From Eonycteris spelaea (taxonomy: Eukaryota; Chordata; Mammalia; Chiroptera; Pteropodidae): DNA of 64,000 bases. The translations under genes were made by a program, and so were the position numbers. Positions 37,283 through 48,560 of this stretch are shown here, one piece after another. Each line of letters begins with the position of its first letter. The first letter of the stretch is position 1. Under the pieces are notes generated by a model. That model searched no databases and was not told the origin of the DNA. It worked only from the letters and a program-made list of their open reading frames with translations. Where the stretch lies: assembly GCA_003508835.1 (NCBI GenBank), contig PUFA01000062.1:1092001-1156000 (forward strand), read 5' to 3'.

Positions 37283-38345
37283 CTCCCTGCAATTCCTTTT
37301 GTTGACCCTGGAATCTCTGGCACAGGCCGGTGTCTCAGCAGAAAAGATCGAGACGGCCTCGAAACCAACTTGCTACGACTTCTCATAGGTGCTAGGAACG
37401 GCGATGACGGAACATACAGGTCATTTACAACCATTTCTCCTTGAAATTTAAAGAATGGGGATGGTGATGATCTTTCTAACAAACCATTAGTCCATTTCCA
37501 GAATTTGCTTCTGACAATGAACAGTCAAGAGGAAGGCATTCAGGGTCTGCATTAGGAAGCTTGCTCACATTGTCTGAGATCAAACCAACTTTTTCTGTTT
37601 GTTCTTCAATTGTACAATCCATAGTCGTCTTTGTAATCAAAGAGTCGCCTTTAATACTTCACTACCAAGTAAAGAATCCTGTAAAGAACCTAAATTCAGT
37701 CTGGTTCTTCTTCTGGAATGGGAAAGTTGTGTTCAGGAAGAGACAGCTTATCATTTGACTTAAGAGGCTGGCTATTTTCCACACTGACGTCACTTTGATC
37801 AAGATTTTTTGTAACGATCTCCAACTGCGTTGGGCTAGGTGTCTGAACACGACATGAATCCGAAAGTTCTATGCAGGTATCCTGATCAGAAGACGGAGCA
37901 CGGTGAGCCTTTGAAGTCTCATCATTCTTCTTTGTTTTATGAATATTTGCATATATTGGGATTTCTTGCATTTTTGACAAGATTATCTGTAACTGTTTAA
38001 TTATCCTCCTCCGGTGTCCCGTAGGTGATATGCCAATTTTGTGTAGAATGCTGTCATTTATTGCTGCACAGTCCTTCACAGTATTAAAACCAAACTCTTG
38101 GAAGTGTAAGAGATACTGCTCCAAGTTAATGCTCATTAGGAAATCTTTGATATCAACATTTACTTCACTGACTGAGGACATAATGGTGGCTTCATTACTA
38201 AACCAGTTATAAAAAGCAGTAACAACAAGATACACACACACACACGAGATGGTCTGCTTCTGTATTGGTTTTTTCTTTCTCACTTGCAACAGAAAAATGT
38301 CTCAAAATGTTATTTTCTCCATGTGAATGCTGTATGTGCTTCAGC
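37283..38345 (-). CDS. ARAP2: ARAP2 exon 2: 5' UTR end, start codon, SAM domain and linker; three frameshifts
   Basis: The acceptor follows a pyrimidine-rich tract (CCCCCCTAG) and the donor is GGAG followed by GTAAGA. Translation starts at the ATG at 38,181-38,179 in a good context (purine at -3), giving MSSVSEVNVDIKDF. Residues about 4-68 are the SAM domain, a protein-interaction helix bundle (visible core KIGISPTGHRRRI). The rest is a poorly conserved linker with recognisable ARAP2 blocks such as PSPFFKFQGEM and LYVPSSP. As read, the frame stops at TGA 37,698-37,696 after 161 codons. ARAP2-like sequence continues in another frame, then shifts near 37,646 and 37,491 and returns to the original frame. 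Each shift equals one missing base (CC, GG and AA runs shortened by one). With those counted the exon is 300 codons plus 2 nt, which fits exon 3. Shared sequence error is more likely than decay, since splice sites and the domain are intact. Confidence 0.95.
38302..38322 (-). promoter_or_regulatory. Small upstream ORF in the ARAP2 leader
   Basis: An ATG at 38,322-38,320 opens a six-residue frame (MEKITF) closed by TGA at 38,304-38,302, all inside exon 2 and about 120 nt before the main start codon. It could damp translation of the main frame; that role is inference. Confidence 0.5.
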
Positions 38346-40264
38346 CTAGGGGGGCGGGGGAAGAAAATTTATTCAGACATTTTAGTTATTAATTCCTGGT
38401 TTTACATTATAAACTTTCTCTGAAGAAACAATAGAAATGAGGATAATTACTTTCACCCACTGGGAGTTTGGAATCTTTGTGCATGACTTTGTGTGCCCTA
38501 GAAAGTCAGTTGCTAGGTAGAATGTGAAGGTACATTCAAAAATTCAAGGTAGTATCAAATGTTGATTTTCAAAAAGTTAAAAAAGTGACCTCACACAAAT
38601 ATAAAATGAACATGTGTCAAAAATTCAACTCATTAATGAAGGAACCAGTGAGATGGTAAGGCTAGTTCCAAGAGCATTTGTGGAACAGGCTTTTTTTTTT
38701 TTTATACAGTCCAAAAGAAAAGATTTTTTTTTTTCAGTGTCAGAATAGAACTGGTAGGTTAGATTAAAAAAAAAAAAAAAAACTTTATGTCCTATAGGGC
38801 AATAAAATCATAACCTTTAGAGTTGTCTTTCTACTGAAGAAAGGTCTATAAGCTAATAGTAACTTCCCAGTTCTGGGCTTTAACCAAATAGTAAATAGAA
38901 AGAGGAGCACAAGAATCAGGATTAAGTGGGCCCGTTAAACAAAACTCCCAACATGGCATTGAAAGAACTTACTGTGTACACTCTTTTGACAATCAAATTT
39001 TAGGTAATTTTTCTTGACAGCAACTAGACACGAACAACTTTCCCCTCCTCAACTTTCTTCAAAGACCCTTGCAAAGCGCATTTAGAATACATTTCTCAGG
39101 TCAATAATTTTCATTTCGAAAAAGCAGCACTAGATATACAATATCAATAAAAGGCAAGCTGAATAATTAGTTAATTCTTAATATATTAGTTGATAGGAAA
39201 CAAGCTAATGTGAAAGTAAAAGGAAAAAGTTTAAGGGTCACATTTCTCTTTACACATGGCAGTTTCACAATGGTTCATTTTTCTTCTAAACAGTATCATT
39301 AAATTTTTTTTAAAGTCAATCTATATAGATGCAGTTTTTATTGCTGTGCTCAATTTGTGAAAATGTTTATGTGTAAATTTCTATATGTTTCAAATAAAAA
39401 GAAAAAAGCACAGAATATGCATAAAACCAACGTACTGAAGTAATAAAATGAGACACGTGCCAACAAAATAAATTTATCTGAACAAGTGCTGATGGAATGT
39501 TTCTGGATATCACATCTCAAAATAGCTCTCCAAAAGGCACCGCTTACATGCTGCATGTCTTAGTGCCAATGACCCGCAAACTATTGTTTCAACTATCTAA
39601 AATATAAGCAAATATTGACAAACAGGTATAGGATAACAGGGAAAGCATATTTCGTATTCGGGCAGCACTGCAAAAACAGAGATATAAAAATACAAAAGGC
39701 AGAAAACCACTTTTATCAATAACGCATCTCTATCACAGTTGAAATGATAAAATGTCAGGGAAAAAAAAGTAGAAAGTTAAATCTCAACACCACAAACAAA
39801 CCAAAGTCTCAGATATACCATTCCTGTTCTTTACAATTATTGTATAAATAAAAAGTTATCTAACTTTTTAGCACATCACAAAATGGGAATGATTATTGCC
39901 AACTTGGCTGGTACCTTGATCATGGACTTTCTATTCTCCTGAACTGTAAGAAAATAAATGTCTGTTTTGGGGTTTTTGGTGTTTGGTTTTTGTTTTGTTT
40001 TGTTTTTTAAGCCACGCAGCCTGTGGAATTTTGTTGCAGCAACCTGAACTAATACACTCTTCCATCCTCACTGCCCTTGCCCCAGTTCAGACGTTCATTA
40101 TATCTCTTGCATGTATCATGCAACATTCTGAACAAATTCCTCAGTCCAGTCTCCATATTAGTGAATTATTGAAAATCCAAATTTGGTATGCCATGCCACA
40201 TCCTCGACAGGATAAAGTCTAAGCTCCTTGTGTGCCACATACATAGTCTGGTCTTGATCTAACA

Positions 40265-40375
40265 AAAATAATAGCAGCTACTACTCCTGTAAATAGCAAT
40301 TATATGCCAGACACCAAACCTCATATGTATTTCCTGCAAGGTAGGTGTTTCTATGTACTAACTCCAGGCGTAAGT
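40265..40375 (-). repeat. MIR SINE fragment
   Basis: ATAGCAGCTACTACTCCTGT, TATATGCCAGACACCAAAC and a GCAAGGTAGGTGTT step resemble the MIR 3' half in reverse. Confidence 0.5.
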
Positions 40376-41599
40376 TCAACCCCTCCCAAACATTCTACCA
40401 ACATCTTTCATTCACTTTGCTCATCGTCCATTATCATTCCCAAGGCAACAAACCATTTAATAGCTCCGTACTTTTTTGTATATGTTGTATCTGATGAAAA
40501 ATCTACATATTTTGCAAAATCTTACGCAATGTAAGCCCTCTGTGAAGGCTTCCTATTGACCTTAAATAGAATCACTCTTTTCTCAATACATGACTAGGAT
40601 CCTAGAAATTTGCCAAGTGCTTGGGAATATTTCAGAGATAGGAAAGAGGTTGGTAGGGATGGTTAAGTAGTTTCTTGGTGTGCATATGTGTTTCAATACA
40701 CAAAGCCTTTGCCTTCCCTTGGAGTGTATTCACACACTTCCTGAGTGGCTGAGTCAAGGATGGATACACCAAACGTTCTACCCACAACCACTGCTATAAG
40801 TCAACATGCTGAATATGGCTAGTGATCCTGATTCCTTTTCATGACCCAGAAGAGACTTCCATTTACAGGAACTAAAACCCTCTCTGCACTTTTATATCAG
40901 CTCCATCCTCCAGTCACCTGTCCTTTTAACTCACCATCCAACAGTGTTCACAGATCCACTTCTTCCTCTAGAGGCTTCTAGCCCATACGTACGTCATCAG
41001 AGGCAAAGAGACAGACATGCCTAACTATAAAAGTCTACTATATTCAAACTTCTTAATATGAAATCAAAGTCCTCCCCTCCCCATTCCGACCTCCACTTGG
41101 GCACAGTGGTCTGTATGCTGTGCTCTAGGTCAGCAGCTCTCCAGGTACTGGTCTGTGGATCTGCTGTACAACAAGGAGGGCCAATAACGGGCCCAGGAAC
41201 CTGTATTTGTAACACACTCCAAAGATGACTGACATGGGCAACAAAATTTGGTAATTACAGTTTCAATTTCCTCACTCCCCAGTATGCTTTACACCCTCTA
41301 ACCTGAGCCTAAGTTCACTGCCTTCCTCCCCTAGGGTGTATGCCCCTCCTAACCCATCGCCCCCAAGTCAAGAGTGTGACTCAAATCCCACCACCTCCAC
41401 TTTTGAGCAGTGTAAAAATAGGCATATATGTGTGTGTCAGTTTCCTTAACCTAAATGGAAACGCTCAAAGAAAGGCACTTGACCACTGGTGAAGATTAAA
41501 TGAGATAACCCGTTGTAAATGTTAAAATTGTGCTTAGTATATGTTAAGTACTTAGCAAACATTCGCTTCCATCATTATCATTACTTCTTTTCATCACTA

Positions 41600-41770
41600 C
41601 AGTCATTATCATCCCACAGCTGAAATCTTCCCTATTCTTTGAAGTCTAACTCAAATGCAATTTTCTTCATAAGGTCTCTACTGAACAAGAAATAAAGTTC
41701 TTTATATTCCCACAGCATTCACTTTTCAGAGCATTAAATTACATTCTACTCATTCAGTAGTAACCCACTG
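41600..41770 (+). mobile_element. L2 LINE fragment
   Basis: AACTCAAATGCAATTTTCTT followed by CATAAGGTCTCTACTGA matches the L2 3' UTR. Confidence 0.6.
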
Positions 41771-41799
41771 AAGTGAGACAGCAGTGCAAACGCCAAGAT

Positions 41800-41995
41800 G
41801 TTGGAGCTGGGCAAGCTGGGTGAAATCTCAGTTCCTCCACTTATTAGTTTTGTGAGCATGGGCAAGTATTTAACCTCTCTGCACTTCAGTTTCCTCATCA
41901 GGAAAATGGAAGTAAAACTCCTGCTTCGTAGGGCTATTGTAAAGGATTTACAATACCAGCTGCATACAAATACCAACAAATGTTAAATAACTGTC
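41800..41995 (+). repeat. MIR SINE
   Basis: TGAGCATGGGCAAGTATTTA, ACCTCTCTGCACTTCAGTTT and CCTCATCAGGAAAATGGAA are unmistakable MIR core sequence. Confidence 0.92.
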
Positions 41996-42269
41996 ATTGT
42001 ATAATTACTTTTATTATCCCATAATAAATTAGTAACTCTGCCAAGATGACGGCCTATAAATTCCAACCAAATTATTTGTTTATGAATGTACTGCATGGTT
42101 TCTATTATGTAGTACATGTTTTAGGAGAAATGTACAAATAGTTGGCGTGACAGATATGGTTGTGTGTTTGCTCATCCTATCCTGACCCATATCCAAGAGG
42201 AAGAAGAAATAAAAGGGAAGTAACATTTAGGAGCATCTGCTACATGCCTGGCTTGCCATACCATTTAAT

Positions 42270-42935
42270 AAACATTATCTTATTATCTTGCTGCGGTCTA
42301 CCTTGAAACTACTTTCTCAACCAACTATTTCTGACCACATGCCCTGCTTACATCCTAGTCCAAGCCATTATCTTGCCTATCTTAGACCATTACAATAGCC
42401 TTTTGACTGATAGCTCTGATTCTGTCCTGGCCTCTTGCCCTCTCCACTACACTGTCAATACTGAAGCCAGATGATTCATTTTATAACAAAAGTCATACCA
42501 TCACTCCCTGCGACCTCCCAACTTCATCTTCCCCACCATCCTGCTCTATCAACTCAACTGCCATCGAGTTGGCTTCAATCCGACTCCCACCTCAAGCCCT
42601 TACCCTTTATCCTTCCATCTTCTTCTAATCTGCTCCCCCAACATATACCCATGACTCATGGCTCACACCATCGCTTTAGTAGGTCTCCGCTCAAATGTGC
42701 TCCGTGGGGGAGGCCTCCCCTAATCCCCTATACATAAGCATGCCTTGTGCCTAACTGCTCCCCGCCCTTGTTTTATCTATCCTCATGGCGTGTGTTACTA
42801 CCTGACATCTGTGGACTCTTCCAAGAGGTCAGGGATCTTGTCTAGTATTCAATGCTCGAGCTCTTAAGTTTGAACAGTCAGACACATAGCAGGTGCTCAA
42901 TAAACATTTGCTGAGTGACTTCTTCCCAGCTTTGA
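42270..42935 (+). mobile_element. L2 LINE 3' portion
   Basis: ACCATTACAATAGCCTTTTG, AGCCAGATGATTCATTTTA, GGGGGAGGCCTCCCCTAATC and GCAGGTGCTCAATAAACATT followed by TGCTGAGTGA follow L2. The 88-aa open frame here is an L2 by-product. Confidence 0.88.
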
Positions 42936-43094
42936 GATGATTTAAGATGAAAAGTAAAAAGTAAACATAAATTAAACTTTTGAAGAATGAGGTGTCAAAC
43001 TTGTAAGCAGCAGAGACAGGATTGAAATAGAGATTTCTCTAATCCATCTAACCACCAAAAGTGGTCAAATCAGGAGTTAGGAGTTGGGCGCAGC

Positions 43095-43185
43095 GCAGCT
43101 GGAAACATCCAATCACCTATGGGGTTTTTAAAAACTCATGGGCTGGGATAGGCTTCCTCCACCCAATGCTTCGACTGAGGAAAAC
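43095..43185 (+). mobile_element. MER5-like hAT MITE fragment
   Basis: CCAATCACCTATGGGGTTTT followed by TAAAAACTCATGGGCTGGGA matches the MER5 CACCTGGGGAGCTTTTAAAAA block. Confidence 0.55.
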
Positions 43186-44504
43186 CACCAGTGATTCATA
43201 CCCGTCCCCACCCCTACCCATTACTAGTGGAGTTTCGTCATTTCTCCTAGTTCTGCTAAGAAAGAAAAAGACTAAAAACCATGGGTCACTTATTAAACCA
43301 TAAGGTCATTAATTATTCAGTGCTGAGAACTTCTGGAATCACCTGTGCCTGACTCCACTATGTTATGGGAAAAGAAAAACCAGCATAGTACAATTGAATT
43401 CAGACATAAATTTAATCCATTTTTCTAAAAAAAGAAAAAAAAAAAAAAGGACACCATTTTAAAATAACACCTTACCTAGAAAGTGCAAATGTGTTTAATA
43501 ATAATAGGTTTAACAATCATAGGATCAAAAGACTGAAAAGAACCTCAGGAAATATCAAATAAAAAGAAATTAGGCTGCCACATGAATAGTGAAACTTTTT
43601 AATGTTAGCAATACAGGTTTTACAGATTCTAAGAACAATGAGAGTTTATTGTATTCTAGAATATAATGAGATGTTCTCAATGGAGGAGACCCATCTCCAA
43701 GGGGGAAATCCAGAAAAAGTATGAGAAAATGCTGTCGCTGGTCAAAATGACTGAGCAGTACCCTGTAGATAGGAAAGGTGATTTACAATATCCTACAGGT
43801 ACAAATCTTACTCTCCCAATTCTCTACAACTAATCACTCCCATAGGGTGCCTGGCACTACAGATAAATGCCCCTGCCTTCAAGTTATTAATAAACTTATT
43901 GTGGGGTAATAGCTAATGCCTTAAAAATTTAGGGGGATCCATGCTGAAATAATTAGTCCAGGCTACAGATTTTAATAGAATGTCACCTTTGCTTTAATAT
44001 AGAATATAGTCACAAGAAACAGGAATCATGGTATTTGCATATCAAGCAAACTCCCTGTTTAATACCAAAATGTTAACTCCAAGTATTCATAAAGACAACA
44101 TTCAACTTTGTTCTCCACGACCAGGCAGAAGAGGAAGTGGTTTTGAAAAAAATATGCTTGTTGCCCTATTACTCCATCCCATAGTAGAGAGCTGACTGCA
44201 AAGGGTCAAAGGTCAAGGATCCTAACTTACTGTTCTAGCTTGAGTGCTTAGCCTTCAGAACTCTATAAAATTGGTTAGTCTCTCTCCTCTACCATCCATT
44301 CACCTACATTAGCTTGGGGCAACACTACCCACACTAAACCCCTCAGAGGAGGCCCAGTTTCCTCAATCTGGCCATCACTCTTAACAGCGGTCACCCACAG
44401 ACTTTGGCAGACTGCCCCAGTGTTCTCTAGCTTGACCACTACTCCTTTCCATCCATCCAAACACATCTATCCTCTTTCATTCTCCCTCAGACTTACAATG
44501 CTGA

Positions 44505-44690
44505 AGTGACAGCCGATATGTATGGAGCATTAACAAACCTCTCTGTATAGGATCTCACATAATCCTTACAGCTGCCTTAGGAGGAAGGCCTCATGCCGAA
44601 AGCCACACAGCAGATACACGGTGGAGCCAGAATTCTAAGAGTCAGACTCCACCACCTGTGCTGTTAACTGTGCTGCCTAATACACAGTTT
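44505..44690 (-). repeat. MIR SINE
   Basis: ATCTCACATAATCCTTACAG, AGCCACACAGCAGATACACG and GTGGAGCCAGAATTCTAAG in reverse MIR order. Confidence 0.82.
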
Positions 44691-45261
44691 ATTTAACAGT
44701 AGAGGAGAATGAAGGACTTGATATTTTCCTTCCCTTTTGAATGTCAGTTAAGTATTTATAGTAACTAGAGAAATGCTGCTTAAATATACCATGCCTTGCA
44801 AGCCCAAGTTTTACACACCCTTTCAATTTGATTGTGGGTATATATGTCCATATAAGTGATTAAATATGGAAGCCAACAATCATTTACATTTAATTGCTTG
44901 AGGTTTAAAAACCAATGACAAATTAAGGGAGAACACCTTTGAAACTGCTATATAAAGAAATGGTAATATAAAATTTAGTGTATTAAAACTTATGCATCTA
45001 GCATTGCTGAAAGGCAGCCAATGCTGAACTACGTAGGATAACTGATATAATAAATTCAACAGCATGAAGCCAAAATAGAATCATTAGATATGGCCAAAGT
45101 ATTCTCTGCCCACCAGAGCATTCAATGGTGATGGGGTAAAAAGAACACAAACAAACAAACAAAAAAACTGCTTGATTAGAACAGAAATTACTGACGCATT
45201 CTTCCAAAAGGTACTTAACTGTGGTCTTAAAGGTTTAGTTTTAAATGGGATACAAAACAAG

Positions 45262-45635
45262 ATACGGAGTAGAAGCAACCCAAGTGTTTATTAACGGATA
45301 TATAGCTGAATACTACGCAGCCTTAAAAAAGGAAGGAAATTCTGCAATATGCTACTAACATGGATGAACCTTGGCGAAATAAGCCAGTCTAAAAAGGACA
45401 AATACTGTATGATTCTACTTATACGAAGTATACAAAGTAGTAAACTTCGTAGAAATAGAAAGTAGAATAGTGGTCACTAGGAGCTTGGGACAAAGAGACA
45501 GTAGTAGTATAATGGATATAGAGTTTCAGCTTTGCAAGATGAAAAAGTTATGGAGATCTGTTTCACAATGATGTAAATATGCTTAGTACTGAATTGTAGT
45601 GCACTTAAAAACAGTTAAGATAGCAAATGGAATTC
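45262..45635 (+). mobile_element. L1M LINE 3' end
   Basis: AACCCAAGTGTTTATTAACG, CTACGCAGCCTTAAAAAAGG, ACATGGATGAACCTTGGCGA and AGTAGAATAGTGGTCACTAG are the end of L1 ORF2 and the 3' UTR. Dead. Confidence 0.93.
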
Positions 45636-45854
45636 TACGTTTTTGTTTTGTTTCACCACAAGAAGGAGGTAGAGACTAGAAGATCTGGGCCAGCCTCTCG
45701 GTTTTCATTCAAACTGAACTCCATATATATATATATATATATCTTGACTTTTTTTTTCCTTTTGGAGTCAATTCAAGTCTTACAAGTGTGTACCACTACA
45801 GCCATGAAGCTTTCCTATCTATTCCATCCCCACGTGATTCCTCATTAATTCCAG

Positions 45855-46085
45855 CCTCTGCTCTGGACTCAGGCTGCCTCAATTCCCATCCAGATTTACC
45901 TACTTGTTAACCTTGCACCTTGGCTATATAACTTTCCCAAAGCTCAGTTTCCTCCTCTATAAAATGAGGAGGAAATTTATCTCATATCTGATAGGATATC
46001 TGCTAAGATTAAACAAGTAAAATATCTAAGGTGTTTATATAACAGTACGTGACATGAATAATAGATGTACAATACATGTTCGCTA
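45855..46085 (+). repeat. MIR SINE
   Basis: AGCTCAGTTTCCTCCTCTAT AAAATGAGG-type core after a degraded CTTGTTAACCTTGCACCTTGG stretch, with the right half following. Confidence 0.85.
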
Positions 46086-46324
46086 TTATTACTAATTCGC
46101 TTGTTGTATATAATATTGCACTTGGTCATATTCATACCATATTATTGGTTTGACTGGTATTCTTCTGCCTACCTAGTAAAATTACATTCCTTTAAATTAG
46201 CACTGTAAATTTTTCTTCCAAGAAACCTACAAAGCACCTAACAGCAGTAAACAGTTTTATTAATTTAGCAAAATATTGATGTGATTAGAGTAGTGAGAAT
46301 GATGATCTTACCTAAAGACTTTAG

Positions 46325-46535
46325 ATCTGGGACATAGAATGCAGTGATTATCAGTGAACCTAGCACTGCCATGTGCTAGCTGCATGACCTTGGGAAAGTG
46401 CCTTTATTTTTCTGAGCCTCCCTGCTGTCATGTGTAAGCAGTGATGGCAACGCACAGGACTTTTTTGAAGATGAAATGACTAAATACACATAAAGATTTG
46501 AGAAAAGTCCTGGCAAGTAATAAGCATTGAATTAC
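46325..46535 (+). repeat. MIR SINE
   Basis: TGCTAGCTGCATGACCTTGG, GAAAGTGCCTTTATTTTTCT and CCTGGCAAGTAATAAGCATT fit MIR. Confidence 0.88.
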
Positions 46536-46798
46536 TGTCTGCTAAGTGGAGAATAACTGAGGTTTCAAATAGCCACTCTCTGGACAAAAGCATTTGCAGC
46601 TTGGATCAATGAGAAAGGATTGTTCTAAGTTATGTTTTGATTATTTTATTTACTATGAAATCTGAAAAATATGTCTTTGAAAATCTAGAACTTAATATCC
46701 ATTTCCATAGCTGGTGAAGACGAGAAATGATAGTTCCTTTACTTGTTATGAGAACTTATTAGTAGCATAAGAAGTACCTTCGTTTAGGTGTTTTTGAT

Positions 46799-47012
46799 TA
46801 GTGGTCCCCAAACTTTGTGGCACCAGGGACTGGTGCTCCTATGAGAATCTAATGTCTGATGATATGAGGAGGTGATGCTAGCTAGCACTGGGGAGCAGCT
46901 GCAAATGCAGATAAAGCTTCACTCTCTCATTGCTCACCTGCTGCTATACAGCCTGGTTCCTAACAGGCCATGGACCAGTACCCATCCATGGCCCAAGGGT
47001 TGGGGACTCCTA
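46799..47012 (-). mobile_element. MER1-type (Charlie3-derived) hAT MITE
   Basis: The termini GTGGTCCCCAAACTTTGTGG and AAGGGTTGGGGACTCC are inverted repeats. Internally CCTATGAGAATCTAATGTCT and CCTGGTTCCTAACAGGCCAT are MER1 sequence. The middle of the full element is deleted. Confidence 0.92.
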
Positions 47013-47779
47013 TTTTAGTTAATATCTAAATAGTTAAATGGCTTCAGTAAGTTTTCTCTTTCAAGCTATCCACCTAGATTTTAAGTTAGTTGTCTAATGT
47101 TTGAGACTTGTTTTCTATTCTAATTCAGAGAGCGTTAGAGTAGAGCCACAATTCTTGGGCAACCAGAGGAAGACTTCCCCTTCCTGAGTTCCTACAAGAG
47201 CAGAAGTGGGGATAATGAAAAGGAATAATAAGTGGAAGCTTTCATCACTGTGGATGACTCCCACTTGCGTGTCCCTAATACCTGGACAGCTCCTTCTGCT
47301 CAGTGCCAGGCCCCTCCTATGCCTCTCTCCACAATCCAGCCACATCTAACTGAAGGGAAAGTCAGACCCCTTAGAACTCTTGATATGAACACAGGCACAA
47401 ATTCAGAATTCTAGTCCAATTCATGCTACACTGAACATAGCTTTACTGTTTAACTTACTCAGATCAAAACTACCATGATAATACACTTCAATAAAAAGGT
47501 TTTGAAATGTATAATTATATGTGCACTTTTTTATATACACGTATTTTAAAATTTTGTGCAAATGTGTACATGTCACCATTTCTGAATTTGAGCCACATTC
47601 CTAGGCTAAGAAACAGATGTTTCAAAATAGCCTACTGTGAACCGTTTTCCTCTCTTTGCATTTATAAATAGCACCCTGACCTCTTTTCCAACTGAATTTG
47701 AGGGCTCACACCTAGTGATTCTGTAACTGTCAAAGCCTCCTTTTCTTAGGAAAAGATGATATCTCAGCAACTGTCTCCC

Positions 47780-48560
47780 AACTTATTGACTCATTTATTT
47801 ACATTTCTTCATCCAATAAATATTTAAGGGACACAATTTATTCTCTCCAAGATAATAGCGGGAAATACTTGCAGTTCAAGATAACAGCACCTATTACCTC
47901 ATTTGAGAACACTGTCAAGTGCCACAGAGAAAGTGAAGATGCAATTGCCTTCTCTCAAAGAGTTTAAAATCTAAAGGAGTACAGAAGACATGACTACAAG
48001 AAAAAGAAAATAGCATGCATATGAATAGTCAGTTCTTTACAATGCAGTAAGGTCAGTAAAGAAGGAATACCAAAATTGGAAGGTAGATATACCCAAAAAA
48101 AGCACTTAAATAATGATGATGATAAGAAAAATCAAATTGCGTGACCTTGAGTTTCACATGGTTTACATTTTAAGTATAGTTTTCAGTACATAGAGAAGCA
48201 GCACCATTATCGTTCATGAACACCAAGGAACTCTCAAAATCTCAAAGCAGATAAGTGAAATATATAGCAGTTTGAGCCTTGAAGGTGGAGTGCTCCGTGA
48301 AAGATCTATGGAGGGAAGTTTCAAGATGTGCAGGAAGAAATGTAGCAGGTGGATACATTTGATGTAGAAGGAATGCCAGAACATAAAGGGGGCATAGAGG
48401 GAGAAGATGCTTCAGGCAATAGTAAGGAAATGAGAGTAGCTGGGAGGGGCTGAGAGTTCAAGGAAAGGTGATGCCAGAAAAGGAAGCTGGAATTGGCTAT
48501 GGAGGGCCTTGAACAGGAGCTGAAGGATTCTGAACTTCATTAGGATCCTGTGAAAGAGGT
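47780..48560 (-). mobile_element. L2 LINE 3' portion
   Basis: CATCCAATAAATATTTAAGG, GCTATGGAGGGCCTTGAACA and GGATTCTGAACTTCATTAGG run in reverse L2 order; diverged in the middle. Confidence 0.75.

Noticed and set aside
38182..38289. 36-residue N-terminal extension in frame with the ARAP2 start
   Set aside because: It would begin at TTG, not ATG. The ATG at 38,181 has a good context and gives the known ARAP2 N-terminus.
42550..42600. TGCCATCGAGT...CGACTC, resembling an afrotherian SINE
   Set aside because: Only a short match within an L2. A second TGCCATCGAGT at about 52,301 lacks the rest. A genome with that SINE should show several full copies in 64 kb.
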